64,000 nt of DNA from Vibrio hannami (lineage in GTDB: Bacteria > Pseudomonadota > Gammaproteobacteria > Enterobacterales > Vibrionaceae), in contig NZ_JARQZP010000003.1 of NCBI RefSeq assembly GCF_029589055.1, positions 248,001 through 312,000 of the forward strand. The letters run 5' to 3'. Positions 44,194-53,572 of the stretch are shown one piece after another; the first letter of the stretch is position 1; every line of letters begins with the position of its first letter. The notes under the pieces were generated by a model. The model saw nothing but the letters and a program-made list of their open reading frames with translations, was not told the DNA's origin and did not search any database. The translations under genes and the position numbers were made by a program.

Positions 44194-44874
44194 TTAGTAC
44201 ATTTTGCCCAATTTGATGATCTCATCTACGATATCGTGCATGGAATCTGCCTTAATATCAGGTTGGATGTAGAGCGGGTTGTATGGTGAATTAAGGCGGT
44301 CGATATAAGCCGCCTTTAGTCCGACAGAAAGCGCACCGTGAATGTCCCAGTCGTGTGTTGCGACAAGGCGGAGTTGCTCTTTTGGCTGGCCTAACTTCTT
44401 AGCAACATACTCATATACTCTCGGGTCGGGCTTGAAGCTCCCCGTCGCTTCAACCGATACAATTTCATCAAAATAATCAACTAAACCCGCATTGTTGATC
44501 TGCGATGTTATAAGTCGCTGTGATGAATTAGAGAACGCCACAGTTTTATAACCAGCTGTTCGCAATTTGCTCAGTGCGCCTATGATGTCACAGTGCGGTT
44601 GCAAATTAGCAAAGCTCCCCAAAATGTTCTGGCTTTTCTCATCTGACAAGTTTACGCCGAGTCGGGAAGCAACATCTTTGAGTGCGATTTTTGCCAGTTC
44701 TGCAAAGTTGGTTTCTACCCCAGTAACGACACATACTGTCGAGCTGTGTAACAAAGTCGAAAACCAGATACTGGCAACTTTCTCATCTCCAAATGCATCT
44801 TTAAATTTAGATTTTAATGAATCAAGATTTAAGACGGTTTCGTTGATATCAAAAAGGATAGTGTCTAAAGCCAT
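44194..44874 (-). CDS. HAD family protein, haloacid dehalogenase type II-like
   Basis: A 226-residue HAD hydrolase. Motif I is FDINETVLNLD (nucleophile Asp), followed by a helical cap; motif II is VAFSNSSQRL; motif III lysine is in TGSFKPDPRVYEY; motif IV VATHDWDIHGALSVGL. The motif pattern, including SNSS and the HDWDIHGA ending, is that of L-2-haloacid dehalogenases, which release halide from 2-haloalkanoates with inversion. Actual haloacid use is not proven; several relatives are phosphatases. Confidence 0.85.
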   Translation of the reverse strand: MALDTILFDINETVLNLDSLKSKFKDAFGDEKVASIWFSTLLHSSTVCVVTGVETNFAELAKIALKDVASRLGVNLSDEKSQNILGSFANLQPHCDIIGALSKLRTAGYKTVAFSNSSQRLITSQINNAGLVDYFDEIVSVEATGSFKPDPRVYEYVAKKLGQPKEQLRLVATHDWDIHGALSVGLKAAYIDRLNSPYNPLYIQPDIKADSMHDIVDEIIKLGKMY

Positions 44875-44974
44875 AAACCACCTGGGGTACTGGTGTTTAC
44901 TCTGATAGAAATCAGCTTACTTGCTTGTTATGGAAAGGGCAAAGCTTTAACAACCTAGCTGATGAGTTTTATAT

Positions 44975-45970
44975 CTAGTGACAGGTTTCTCTATACATAC
45001 CAGGAGAAACACCTTTCCATGAGCTGTACGCCCGGATAAAAGAATTGGACTCGCTGAATCCCAGCAGGAATGAGATTTCTGCCAGAGACATGGCTGACTT
45101 TTCCAGATAGTGATCGGCGAGTTCTGCCCGCACGGATTGGAGAACCGACTGGTAAGTTTCTGCTTCTGATGTCAGCTTTCTCTGAAGCGTTCGCTTACTC
45201 ATAGCGAGCTTTTCTGCGACATACTCAATGGAGCTCTGGCCACTCGGCAGCGCTTCGATCAAAACTGCCCTTACTCTGTCCGAGGTGTCTGCGCCGGATG
45301 TCATGTCAGCCAACTTCTGGTTTAACTTGGCCTCGAAAAACTCCCACATTGGCGCGTTTTGAGTCATAAAAGGTCTGCTCGCATCCTCTGCTGAAAAGCG
45401 CATTCCCACATGCTTGGCTAACTTGATACGACAGCCAAAATACTCTTCGTATTCTTTTATGTTTTCTGGTAGTTCCGTCAACTGAACTTCAAGCGGTACT
45501 ATATGTTCGCGCGTTGCTAAGCGGGACAACTGAGTGAAAAACACCATCTCACATAGACTCAGGGAGCTAGGCAATTTCCCCTGATATCCATAACAACTAA
45601 TCTGAAGAGAAGTTTGTTTATCTGTTTGCTCAATATCTAACAGCATGGGTCCGATTAACGGTTTGTACTGCTTTAAACGAGCCAATGCTGTGTTCAGATC
45701 CGGGCTACAGATAGAAGCAAAGATTGGTGCGTCAAAAGACTCTGCTTTCATATGCTTTGCGAATAGCAACGGGGTACTTTGCTCTCCCGCTGCTTTATCA
45801 ATACCTTGCCAGAGCTGAAAATATTCCAGCGGAGTAAGCGTAGGCTGTCCTCTGTTAAAAAGATCTGCGGGCAGTTTGGAGTGCGCTAGAACCGCGTTGA
45901 TGTCTATCTGCATATCTGTAAGTAGCAGCTTCCATGATGGAGCTAATACAAATCTGTTGGCTCTTTTCAT
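44975..45970 (-). CDS. AraC-family transcriptional regulator
   Basis: A 331-residue regulator. The N-terminal three-fifths is an arabinose-binding-like domain of the OruR/ArgR-type group (LTPLEYFQLWQGIDKAAGE, FASICSPDLNTALARLKQY). The C-terminal part holds two helix-turn-helix motifs: SIEYVAEKLAMSKRTLQRKLTSEAETYQSVL and SLAEISFLLGFSESNSFIRAYSSWKGVSPGMYR. AAGAGGTG precedes the ATG. It is 25 bases downstream of the short-chain dehydrogenase gene in the same direction, so the two probably form one operon. Confidence 0.92.
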   Translation of the reverse strand: MKRANRFVLAPSWKLLLTDMQIDINAVLAHSKLPADLFNRGQPTLTPLEYFQLWQGIDKAAGEQSTPLLFAKHMKAESFDAPIFASICSPDLNTALARLKQYKPLIGPMLLDIEQTDKQTSLQISCYGYQGKLPSSLSLCEMVFFTQLSRLATREHIVPLEVQLTELPENIKEYEEYFGCRIKLAKHVGMRFSAEDASRPFMTQNAPMWEFFEAKLNQKLADMTSGADTSDRVRAVLIEALPSGQSSIEYVAEKLAMSKRTLQRKLTSEAETYQSVLQSVRAELADHYLEKSAMSLAEISFLLGFSESNSFIRAYSSWKGVSPGMYRETCH

Positions 45971-45995
45971 CGCGCACCTCTTATTATTTTTTAAG

Positions 45996-46781
45996 TTAAG
46001 CCGACTTTTCCATTGCCTGACGAGATATCTTCAACACCATTTTTCTTGGTAAGAAAGGAATAACCCAGTTAAGCATAAACTTCAGGCTTCCTTCGTTAAA
46101 GGCGACCAGTTCGCCTTTTTCCATTGCATGATAACCACATTTTGCTACGGACTCTGGGGATTTGGCATTCTTCCAGATATCAACACCATCCAAATCACCA
46201 GCAGAAACAAAACCGGTTGCTACTGCTCCGGGGCATAATGCTGTCGCGGTAACGTTGTACTCTTTTACTTCTTCAGCAATAGCTTGGGTAAATGAAGTTA
46301 CATAAGCCTTGGTGGCATAGTATACCGCCTGTAGTGGGCCTGGTATAAACGAAGCTGTGGATGACACATTCAGGATCTGTCCTTTATTTCTCGCCACCAT
46401 CCCTTTCAAATAATAGTGAGTCAGGTTGGTTAACGAAACCATATTTACCTGCATCATCGACTGATCTGCTTCAAGTTCACGTTCATGAAACAGGCCATGG
46501 CCACCAAAACCTGCATTGTTAATCAGTGTGTCGATCTGCAAGCCAAGCTGTTCAGTTTTATCAAAAATGCGCTTTGCGGATTCAGGTTGAGAAAGGTCTT
46601 CAGCCAATACAGTGACGTTGACTTTGTATTGAGATTCCAGCTCAGACTTTAGTTCAAGCAGTTTGTTTTCAGAACGAGCAACAAGAACCATGTCACCGCC
46701 TTTCGTTGCGTGAATGCGAGCCAGTTCAAGACCGATGCCACCAGATGCGCCAGTAATAAGTGCCGTGTTTGAAGTTGCCAT
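45996..46781 (-). CDS. Short-chain dehydrogenase/reductase
   Basis: A 261-residue classical SDR. Cofactor motif TGASGGIGLELARIHA, the NNAGFGGHG strand-4 motif, the catalytic serine in NVSSTASF and the YYATKAYV Tyr/Lys pair are all present. The C-terminal FMLNWVIPFLPRKM segment suggests membrane or lipid association as in DltE-like SDRs acting on long-chain substrates. The ATG at 46781 with GAGGAA upstream was chosen; the frame extends 30 codons further without homology. The substrate is unknown. Confidence 0.92.
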   Translation of the reverse strand: MATSNTALITGASGGIGLELARIHATKGGDMVLVARSENKLLELKSELESQYKVNVTVLAEDLSQPESAKRIFDKTEQLGLQIDTLINNAGFGGHGLFHERELEADQSMMQVNMVSLTNLTHYYLKGMVARNKGQILNVSSTASFIPGPLQAVYYATKAYVTSFTQAIAEEVKEYNVTATALCPGAVATGFVSAGDLDGVDIWKNAKSPESVAKCGYHAMEKGELVAFNEGSLKFMLNWVIPFLPRKMVLKISRQAMEKSA

Positions 46782-46887
46782 TGTAAGTTCCTCACCGTAT
46801 TGATTTGATGAGCGTATTTTAAGCAATCCGATTGTGTCACACACTAGCCAATAGTGACAGCATGCTAGCAAAGTGTGCCATTCAGTC

Positions 46888-47703
46888 TTAATCGATAGGG
46901 TTGAGGCTTTCCAGATAGTTGCGGATAACAGTTAATACACCGTAATCTTTATTCGATGGGGCGATGTGACGGGCGTATTTCTTTACTTCTTCATGAGCGT
47001 TTTCTACCGCGTACGAGTGGTAACTCTGCTGTAGCATTTCTATATCATTAAAGTAGTCGCCAAAGCTCATGGTTTGTTCGAAAGTAAAACCAAGAGAGTC
47101 CTGAAGATGTTTTATCGCTGCCCCTTTAGACGCCACCGCACTCATGACATCAAGCCAGATCTTGGCACTCACCACAACTTTGTGGTTATGTCCGAACTTA
47201 GGATCTACAACCGAGTGGATATGTTTTTCTGCGCCATCAAAATGACAGATTGCGACCTTAATAAACTCATCCTCAACTTCAAGAAGGTTTTCTACATATC
47301 GACACTGCGCATAATATTTTGCGAACTCCTCAAGCGCCTGAGGGTTTTCAGTTTCAACATAAGCAGACTTTTTACCGCAAAGCACAATATGAGCACCTTC
47401 TATCGAGCGAGCTGTGTTCACTATGTCGGCGATAGACTCATTACCCATGGTACAGCTATATAGTTCATTCCCCTGGTGCATTACCATAGTGCCGTTCTCT
47501 GCGATAAACATCATTCGATCCTGAACTGGTCCAAATGTCTTAATCAGGCTGTAGTACTGGCGTCCGGATGCAGCTGCAAAGATGATGTCGTTGCTTTCCA
47601 TTTCTGAAAACAGGTCGAAAAAATCGGGATTCAACTCACCGTTTGTATCCAGCAATGTTCCGTCCATGTCTGTGGCAATAAACTTTACTCTATCTGATGT
47701 CAT
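46888..47703 (-). CDS. Cof-type HAD phosphatase, YbiV-like
   Basis: A 271-residue HAD IIB phosphatase, the same length as E. coli sugar phosphatase YbiV. Motif I is FIATDMDGTLLDTNGEL, motif II AAASGRQYYSL with IAENGTMV, the motif III lysine is in SAVASKGAAIKHL, and motif IV is SFGDYFNDIEMLQ. In this sequence the frame is open upstream into arfB, making a 436-residue fusion, but the ATG at 47703 with AAGAG just upstream gives the normal family start. The fusion is best explained by a one-base shift at the end of arfB. Confidence 0.88.
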   Translation of the reverse strand: MTSDRVKFIATDMDGTLLDTNGELNPDFFDLFSEMESNDIIFAAASGRQYYSLIKTFGPVQDRMMFIAENGTMVMHQGNELYSCTMGNESIADIVNTARSIEGAHIVLCGKKSAYVETENPQALEEFAKYYAQCRYVENLLEVEDEFIKVAICHFDGAEKHIHSVVDPKFGHNHKVVVSAKIWLDVMSAVASKGAAIKHLQDSLGFTFEQTMSFGDYFNDIEMLQQSYHSYAVENAHEEVKKYARHIAPSNKDYGVLTVIRNYLESLNPID

Positions 47704-47785
47704 GACTCTTACTCGAATATAAGAAGGGGAAGCAGTATCAGGGCTACTCTTAAGTTGCGGGTAAAATATAGGAATTTGGGATAGT

Positions 47786-48198
47786 TTAAAAGGAAACTTT
47801 GCCTCTAAGCGATTTTGTTGCTCCATTTCTTTTTTTGCATCAACCCTTCGACGCTGAGAGGCTTTTGTTGGCTTAGTCGGTCTGCGTTTTTTTACCGTTA
47901 CCATAGAAGAAACTATTAATTCCTTTAGCCGATTTAGTGCGTCCTCGCGATTTTGTTCCTGCGTACGATAAGTCTGGGCTTTGATCACGATAACACCTTC
48001 TTTAGATATACGATTGTCAGATAGCGCGAGCAGCTTCTGTTTATATATATCTGGAAGGGTGGAGTGCTTAATATCAAACCTTAAATGGATGGCGCTGGAG
48101 ACTTTATTGACATTCTGGCCACCGCTTCCCATAGCACGGATAGCAGTGAGCTGGATTTCCCAGTCTGCAAGTTCAACATTATTCGATATTTTAAGCAT
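47786..48198 (-). pseudogene. arfB: ArfB (YaeJ-type) ribosome-rescue hydrolase, frameshifted in an A7 run
   Basis: ArfB releases peptides from stalled ribosomes. The N-terminal domain has the catalytic GGQ loop (AIRAMGSGGQNVNKVSSAIHLRFD) and the SKEGVIVIKAQTYRTQEQN block; the basic tail starts RRPTKPTKASQRRRVDAKK. At the A7 run (T7 at 47830-47836) the frame then drifts into EMEQQNRLE and runs on into the HAD gene. The -1 frame at that point reads RNGATKSLRGKVSF then stop (47788-47786), matching the KxxRGKV ending of ArfB and giving 137 residues. One more A, or -1 slippage on A-AAA-AAA-G, restores normal ArfB. A homopolymer sequencing error is also possible. Confidence 0.85.
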
Positions 48199-48214
48199 TT
48201 TTTGTAAATCTAAA

Positions 48215-49327
48215 TCAGGAGGCGGGTAGAATCTCTTTCATAACATGGTTGAGAACATTAACCCAATAAGGGCAGAACTGGCTACCGCTTTTACTGTTTA
48301 TTTCTTCAAGTGCCAGCGTCATTGGACGTTTTGTATGGTCACTATTTGGCCTGTTGTGAGTCATTGCCTCAAAAGCGTCGACTATCGCGATGACTCTTGC
48401 TCCATGAGAGATTTCATCATTGGACAAACCTTCCGGATACCCCTGACCATTAGGTTGTTCGTGATGTTGATAAATAAAGAGTTGGGCCTGTTCCCAATGA
48501 GGCATTTCACGCAGAAATCCCGCGCTTCGGATGACATGTCCTCTGACTCTGTTTACCTCAGACTCCAACAGCGAGCCCTTTTGGCGGAAAAGGCTGATAG
48601 GGATGATAGACATGCCAATATCGTGTAAATAAACCGCAGCCCTTAATTGGCTTTCGTCTATGGGTTTGCCTGCATACTGATTGAGTAACAATGCGAGTTT
48701 TAGTTGCCGGTTGCTACGGCCGTTCCAGTTATCTAAACGGCGTTCAACTGTCTGGGCTATTTCATTAAAAAAGACCAGATCTGGTTCCAGCTCGTCAGCC
48801 CAGTCTACTCTTAGTTCCTCGGGGTTGTAGGCTAACAGTTCGCTACTATTTCTTGCATCCAAAGGTGGATCGAGTGCATCTATTGCTTGTCTAAAAAACT
48901 TGCTGTGTTTAGCTACATTGTATGTTCTGACCTTTGCTATAGACTCTGTCGCGTTGTCGAACATGTCTGCATCGTAGTGGGCTTTACCGTATCTTGCACA
49001 GTCGTCAGCAAAGGATTTTACGTGATCGAAAATAGAGAGCAGGAGTTCAGATATGGGGCTGGTATATTCTAGCTGGCCTTCTCTCACCATCTGAAGTAGG
49101 TCTTCGAAGGCCATTAACAGCGGCATCAACGGCTCAAATTGAGCAATGCCAACATCGCCCTTGATGGTATGAACGTATCTGAAAAGTTTGTCTAACAGAT
49201 CTCGATTTTTCGGATCGTTAGCGATGAGTGGCAGCGTTGCCTCACTCTCTTCACATAAAAGGCTTACTTCATCTACTACATCGTTTAGCACATCTTGATC
49301 TAGTTCTGGCGGTGTAAAGATACTCAT
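48215..49327 (-). CDS. Hpt and HD-GYP domain protein
   Basis: A 370-residue cytosolic protein. The N-terminal part (about 1-110) is a histidine phosphotransfer domain with FRYVHTIKGDVGIAQF (phosphorylatable His). The C-terminal half is an HD-GYP phosphodiesterase domain: AVYLHDIGMSIIP (HD), VRGHVIRSAGFL, IYQHHEQPNGQGYPEGL (HHE and GYP), and IAIVDAFEAMTHNRP. It should break down c-di-GMP under control of a phosphorelay. A kinase partner is not encoded nearby. The end is 17 bases before arfB in the same direction. Confidence 0.9.
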   Translation of the reverse strand: MSIFTPPELDQDVLNDVVDEVSLLCEESEATLPLIANDPKNRDLLDKLFRYVHTIKGDVGIAQFEPLMPLLMAFEDLLQMVREGQLEYTSPISELLLSIFDHVKSFADDCARYGKAHYDADMFDNATESIAKVRTYNVAKHSKFFRQAIDALDPPLDARNSSELLAYNPEELRVDWADELEPDLVFFNEIAQTVERRLDNWNGRSNRQLKLALLLNQYAGKPIDESQLRAAVYLHDIGMSIIPISLFRQKGSLLESEVNRVRGHVIRSAGFLREMPHWEQAQLFIYQHHEQPNGQGYPEGLSNDEISHGARVIAIVDAFEAMTHNRPNSDHTKRPMTLALEEINSKSGSQFCPYWVNVLNHVMKEILPAS

Positions 49328-49474
49328 CCCTTGCTCTCATTTATGGATGGCTTTATGTGCATGTCGCTGCAAAGCTATCTGTCGAACTCATTGTTAGCGT
49401 GAATATACTGTAGGTCATACTTATAAATAGTAAGTCAATATGTATGTAAGGGCGAACATAATCGACGCAAATTA

Positions 49475-50277
49475 CTAATCGTTTATATTGTCGAGTAATT
49501 GTTCATTAGACAGTTTGTTAATAAACTGCCAACTTCTATGCAGCAAGAAACTACCAATCAATATACCGATAAAATTCATTGTGATACAAAACGCGAGTAA
49601 CTCCTCGTATAGGGAGGCTTCTGCTTTTTTTCTGCAACTTCAGCTGCGGTTCGTTTATCGAGTGTATGTAAAAACTCGTCGATTGGTTTCATTATCGATG
49701 CCTTATCATGGTGATACTTAGCATCATGCATAATGCGCAGGGCATAATCTGAATCAGGTGTTCTTTTGACAACGAAGTTCCCTTTCTCGTCTCTAAAGAG
49801 GCCTTTCACCGCATTCATGGCAATTCATTCCGTTTTGACCAATTCATCCGAATTGCGTTGCGCAAGATCGAGCATGAGAAGTTCATGTTGAGAAAATCCA
49901 GCTTGTTTCATTAATTCCCGAAGAGGAACTGCCCGGGTATCTTTCTTGGGTTTATCCCCATATTCAAGAACCAGATCCCAGTATATTCGTTCCATATTCT
50001 CAGGGCGGGGCTTTTCACCATTTCTGATGGCTAAGATATCCCAGTACATTTTCTCGTACTTGTCATCGTTGGTGGTGACGTAAGTCCTTGCCATTCGGGT
50101 GAGGTCATCAGAGCTCTGCCTGAGCTGATCGGCCAGAATATAAGAGTAATAACGTTTTAACTGGCTCTGATAGAGTTCATCGTTTTTTACATGGGGTAAC
50201 TTGAGCATTGCGAATGTTATCAGCGACGAAAAAACAACTAGCACAATCCCCGGAGATAATTTCTTGCTTAGCCTCAT
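49475..50277 (-). pseudogene. Broken membrane sensor gene, output domain lost
   Basis: Three pieces of one sensor. From the ATG at 50277 (GGAAC upstream): a membrane segment (IVLVVFSSLITFAML), then DDLTRMARTYV, YWDILAIRNGEKPRPE and LMKQAGFSQHEL, ending VKTE at an in-frame TGA (49827-49825). The same frame resumes IAMNAVKGLFRDEKGNF to AEVAEK. At an A7 run (T7 at 49625-49631) a -1 shift continues KAEASLYEELLAF, a second membrane segment (TMNFIGILIGSFLLH), and stops at 49475. This periplasmic domain is familiar from Vibrio and Shewanella sensor kinases, cyclases and chemoreceptors, but no output domain remains. The gene is decayed. Confidence 0.82.
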
Positions 50278-50458
50278 TATGTTCCTATCTGACGTCTGTA
50301 TATTTCTGATGTATGTATTTGTGCTTATGTAATCAGAATTTATATAAAACATCATATGCTAATGTTTTTATAACTCAAAGGACATTAGTAACAAATTCAG
50401 ATATATCTCCGCTCGGTATATGAAGCAATTGAATCTGGTTTATCAGTTTGATATTTAT

Positions 50459-50475
50459 GATGTCATTATGACATC
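50459..50475. promoter_or_regulatory. Candidate NorR binding site upstream of nnrS
   Basis: GATGTCATTATGACATC is a near-perfect palindrome containing the NorR core GT-N7-AC. It lies about 165 bases upstream of a sigma-54-like promoter, a normal enhancer distance, in the 413-base gap 50278-50690. A second weak match, GTTTTAACAAC, is near 50489. No gene is seen in the gap. Confidence 0.65.
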
Positions 50476-50637
50476 GTTAAGCCTATTGTTTTAACAACAT
50501 CAGATTCCACAGCGAACAAATAATATTAAATTGCTTTAAATTAACTCCAGGGATGTAGATTTAAATTACAGCATTTACAATGTCTTATGTTTGTTTTTTG
50601 GTTTTGTTGTTTGAATTGTTCTCAGATCGATCCGGTC

Positions 50638-50653
50638 TGGCATAGATACTGCT
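50638..50653 (+). promoter_or_regulatory. Candidate sigma-54 promoter of nnrS-norR
   Basis: TGGCATAGATACTGCT has the obligatory GG (50639-50640) and GC (50651-50652) with exactly 10 bases between them, as in -24/-12 promoters. It precedes nnrS by 37 bases. Confidence 0.6.
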
Positions 50654-50690
50654 AATACTGAGTATCGAATTAAATTTCCAGGAACATATT

Positions 50691-51872
50691 TTGCTAAATA
50701 TTACCGATAAAGCAGCCGAAGACCGTATTCATCCACTATTCCGTTTAGGCTTCAGGCCATTTTTTCTTTTTGGTACTCTCTATTCCATTATCTCTGTCGT
50801 TATATGGGTTTATGCGTATCAGGCAGGTCAGCCAACCGCTTTGCGTGTTCCCGCTATCTGGTGGCATGTTCACGAAATGTTCTTCGCCTTTGCCATGGCG
50901 ATTGTTGCTGGCTTCGTATTGACAGCGGTTCAGACCTGGACGGGGGTGAACGGCACAAAAAGTTATCGCTTAGCTTTAATTGTCGCGCTCTGGGCATTAC
51001 CACGAGTTCTGTTTTGGACGGATACACCTTTGTGGATCACGTCAATAATAGAGTCCCTGTTCATCCTTTCTGTTACTTATGAAGTTGGTTTCAGGGTTGT
51101 CCAATCAAAAGGGTGGAAGAACCTGTTTTTTGTTCCTTTGTTTATTCTGGCGATCATTGCAAATTTCGCCAGCTACGCGACCATCAAAGGAATGGCTCCT
51201 TTCCCACCATCTGCAGTATGGCAGGCAATGTTATGGTGGTTTGTATTACTGCTGTCTGTGATGGGAAATCGTGTTATCCCGTTCTTTACTTCAAGACGAT
51301 TTAATAGCGAAAAACCTCAGCCGATCCTATGGCTAGATTACGCAGTGAATCTCTCTCTTGTGCTGCTGTTTGCTCTGAGCTTTTTTCCAATAGCCTCTTT
51401 GGAGTTTTCTACACCATTGATGCTGGTCGCTGGTGCGTTACAGCTTGCTCGTTTTGTACGCTGGAAGCCATGGCAGACATTGAGTGAGCCACTTGTCTGG
51501 TCTCTACATGTATCGTACGGCTGTATACCAGTAGGGTTGTTGGTTAGCGGTTTAACCGATGGCTTTATTAAGCACTCAATGACTCACCTTTTTGCTGTTG
51601 GTGCACTTGGTGGCCTGATTCTTGCAATGATTGCTCGCGTAACAATGGGTCATACCGGGCGTATGATTTATAAAGGGCCTGCGTTTTGGTACGGTTTTGC
51701 GGCGCTTTTTGTGGCAGCCGTTATCCGTAGCTTTGCAGTGGCCTTTCAGCCAGAGAATATGATCGCCTATGTGAATGTTGCTGCTGCTCTTTGGGTTTTC
51801 TCTTTTGGTCTATATCTACTGAAGTTTGGCTATATGCTTGCAACTCCCCGTGCTGATGGTCATCCTGGTTGA
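50691..51872 (+). CDS. nnrS: NnrS family protein
   Basis: A 393-residue integral membrane protein with about twelve spans. Conserved features are HPLFRLGFRPFFLFG at the start, WWHVHEMFFAFAMAIVAGFVLTAV with heme/copper-ligand-type histidines, NRVIPFFTSRRFN, and IARVTMGHTGR. NnrS helps cells withstand nitric oxide and its iron-nitrosyl products. The start codon is TTG at 50691, supported by AGGAA six bases upstream. norR follows 57 bases later and is likely co-transcribed from the sigma-54-like promoter, which would create positive feedback. Confidence 0.9.
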   Translation: MLNITDKAAEDRIHPLFRLGFRPFFLFGTLYSIISVVIWVYAYQAGQPTALRVPAIWWHVHEMFFAFAMAIVAGFVLTAVQTWTGVNGTKSYRLALIVALWALPRVLFWTDTPLWITSIIESLFILSVTYEVGFRVVQSKGWKNLFFVPLFILAIIANFASYATIKGMAPFPPSAVWQAMLWWFVLLLSVMGNRVIPFFTSRRFNSEKPQPILWLDYAVNLSLVLLFALSFFPIASLEFSTPLMLVAGALQLARFVRWKPWQTLSEPLVWSLHVSYGCIPVGLLVSGLTDGFIKHSMTHLFAVGALGGLILAMIARVTMGHTGRMIYKGPAFWYGFAALFVAAVIRSFAVAFQPENMIAYVNVAAALWVFSFGLYLLKFGYMLATPRADGHPG

Positions 51873-51929
51873 TGTGCAAATAACAACAAGATACTATTTT
51901 CTATTAATACGTTGTTAAAAAGAGACAAT

Positions 51930-53462
51930 ATGAAAGCATCCGTTGAAAGAGTGCTGCTTCAGATAGCGCTGGATTTAAGTAGGGATCTATCTAAAGGTCA
52001 CCACTATCAGAAATTGATTGATTCGGTGCAGCAGGTTCTGCCTTGTGATGCGAGTGCACTGTTTGTACTGGATGAGCAGGGGTTTCTTACCCCTGTTGCG
52101 GTCAATGGGCTCTCTCGTGCGGTACTTGGGCAAAAGTTCTATCCAGATAACCACCCACGGCTAAAAACCATTCTTGAAAGCAAAAAGCCAGTCAGATTTA
52201 GTGCCGATTCAGAGCTTCCAGATCCATTTGATGGTTTGCTTTTAGGGGCTCCAAACGAAGCGATTGATGTGCACGACTGCATGGGATGCAGTCTTTATGT
52301 TGAAGATAAACTGGTTGGCCTACTTACACTGGATGCTATGGAAATCGAGGCATTCAGCAAAATCGATTCCATCACTATTGAAACCTTCGCCGCATTAGCT
52401 GCTGCAACCCTTCGGAACAATACCTTGTTTGAAGCGCTCCAGGAGTCGAATCGACAGCAAAAAACCGTGAATCAGATGCTGATAGAACAGGCACGTTCCA
52501 AAGGCGGCAAGCTGGTTGGAATAAGCCCTCAGATAGATCGTCTGCGCGAAAATATCTCTATGGTGGCCAAATCAAACTACGCGGTGTTGATTAGTGGTGA
52601 AACCGGAACAGGTAAAGAGCTTGTCGCCCATGCTCTTCATGAGCAATCGGCCCGGTCAGACAAACCGATGATCTACGTAAACTGCGCAGCACTACCAGAA
52701 AGCATCGCAGAAAGTGAGCTGTTTGGTCATGTTAAAGGCGCGTTTACTGGTGCTAATTCTAACCGTGCCGGTAAGTTCGAAATGGCTGATGGCGGTACAC
52801 TGTTTCTGGATGAAATTGGCGAACTTCCTTTACTACTTCAGGCGAAATTGCTTCGAGTGATCCAGCAAGGTGAGGTTCAGCGGGTTGGTGCGGACAAAAA
52901 CTTGCTGGTGGATGTCAGAATCATTGTTGCTACCAACCGGAACCTAGAGCAAGAGGTGATTGAGGGCAGGTTTAGGGCCGATCTTTATCATCGCCTGAAT
53001 GTTTTTCCTATCTTCGTCCCTCCGCTACGAGAAAGGGAGGGGGATATCTCAGTTCTGGCAGGTCATATACTCGACCAGGTTCGAAGTCAGTTTAATATCC
53101 ATGATCTCCATCTCCATCCTACCTGTCTTGCTACCATGGAGTCCCTTCAGTGGCCTGGGAATGTTCGGGAGCTAGAACATACCTTAATGCGTGCGGGGCT
53201 TAGAGTCATTCAAAGAGGAGAGAGCCTGATTCGTATGTCTCACCTTGGTGTCGAAGAAACAGCGCAACTAAGTGATAAACAACAATCTAATAAGCTGCCT
53301 GACGAGCCGGTCGCGATGAGAGAAATGGTAGAGTCATACCAGAAAGAACTCATAGAGCACGCCTTAAATCAATGTGATGGTGTATGGGCTAAGGCTGCTG
53401 AGTTTTTGCAGATGGACAGGGGAAACCTGTACAGGATGGGTAAGCGTTTAGGGATCAAATAG
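51930..53462 (+). CDS. norR: Nitric oxide-responsive sigma-54 activator NorR
   Basis: A 510-residue bacterial enhancer-binding protein. The N-terminal GAF domain (about 20-170) has [23 protein letters not shown] and the LPDPFDGLL segment seen in NorR, where a mononuclear iron binds NO. The AAA+ domain has Walker [17 protein letters not shown], the sigma-54-contacting GAFTGAN loop, and [24 protein letters not shown]-terminal Fis-type helix-turn-helix ends the protein ([23 protein letters not shown]). The ATG at 51930 was chosen, 18 bases into the longest frame. It probably controls both its own transcript and the downstream hcp-hcr genes, whose promoter carries two GT-N7-AC palindromes. Confidence 0.92.
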   Translation: MKASVERVLLQIALDLSRDLSKGHHYQKLIDSVQQVLPCDASALFVLDEQGFLTPVAVNGLSRAVLGQKFYPDNHPRLKTILESKKPVRFSADSELPDPFDGLLLGAPNEAIDVHDCMGCSLYVEDKLVGLLTLDAMEIEAFSKIDSITIETFAALAAATLRNNTLFEALQESNRQQKTVNQMLIEQARSKGGKLVGISPQIDRLRENISMVAKSNYAVLISGETGTGKELVAHALHEQSARSDKPMIYVNCAALPESIAESELFGHVKGAFTGANSNRAGKFEMADGGTLFLDEIGELPLLLQAKLLRVIQQGEVQRVGADKNLLVDVRIIVATNRNLEQEVIEGRFRADLYHRLNVFPIFVPPLREREGDISVLAGHILDQVRSQFNIHDLHLHPTCLATMESLQWPGNVRELEHTLMRAGLRVIQRGESLIRMSHLGVEETAQLSDKQQSNKLPDEPVAMREMVESYQKELIEHALNQCDGVWAKAAEFLQMDRGNLYRMGKRLGIK

Positions 53463-53478
53463 TTATTTAATTTTAGCT

Positions 53479-53521
53479 GTGATGTATATTTAACAACGAA
53501 GTGATGTTAAATGCACATCAC
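53479..53521. promoter_or_regulatory. Two candidate NorR sites upstream of hcp
   Basis: The right site (53501-53521) is a 7-bp inverted repeat, GTGATGT and ACATCAC, around 7 bases. The left site begins GTGATGT at 53479 and has the GT-N7-AC core at 53484-53494 but an imperfect right arm. Both contain the GATGT-N7 arrangement seen before nnrS. The pair is 50-95 bases upstream of the sigma-54 promoter. Confidence 0.7.
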
Positions 53522-53572
53522 GACATCTCAGTTGACTTATATAATATTCTTTAAAAACAATAAGATACAAAT

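Noticed and set aside
46888..48198. Treating the 436-codon frame as a genuine ArfB-phosphatase fusion gene
   Set aside because: The alternative frame at the A7 run gives the proper ArfB C terminus and the phosphatase has its own ATG, so separate genes are the better default annotation.
50540..50575. Possible NsrR-like palindrome around GTAGATTTAAATTAC
   Set aside because: Centre is symmetric but the arms do not match the NsrR pattern as I know it and the GT-N7-AC spacing of NorR is not met.
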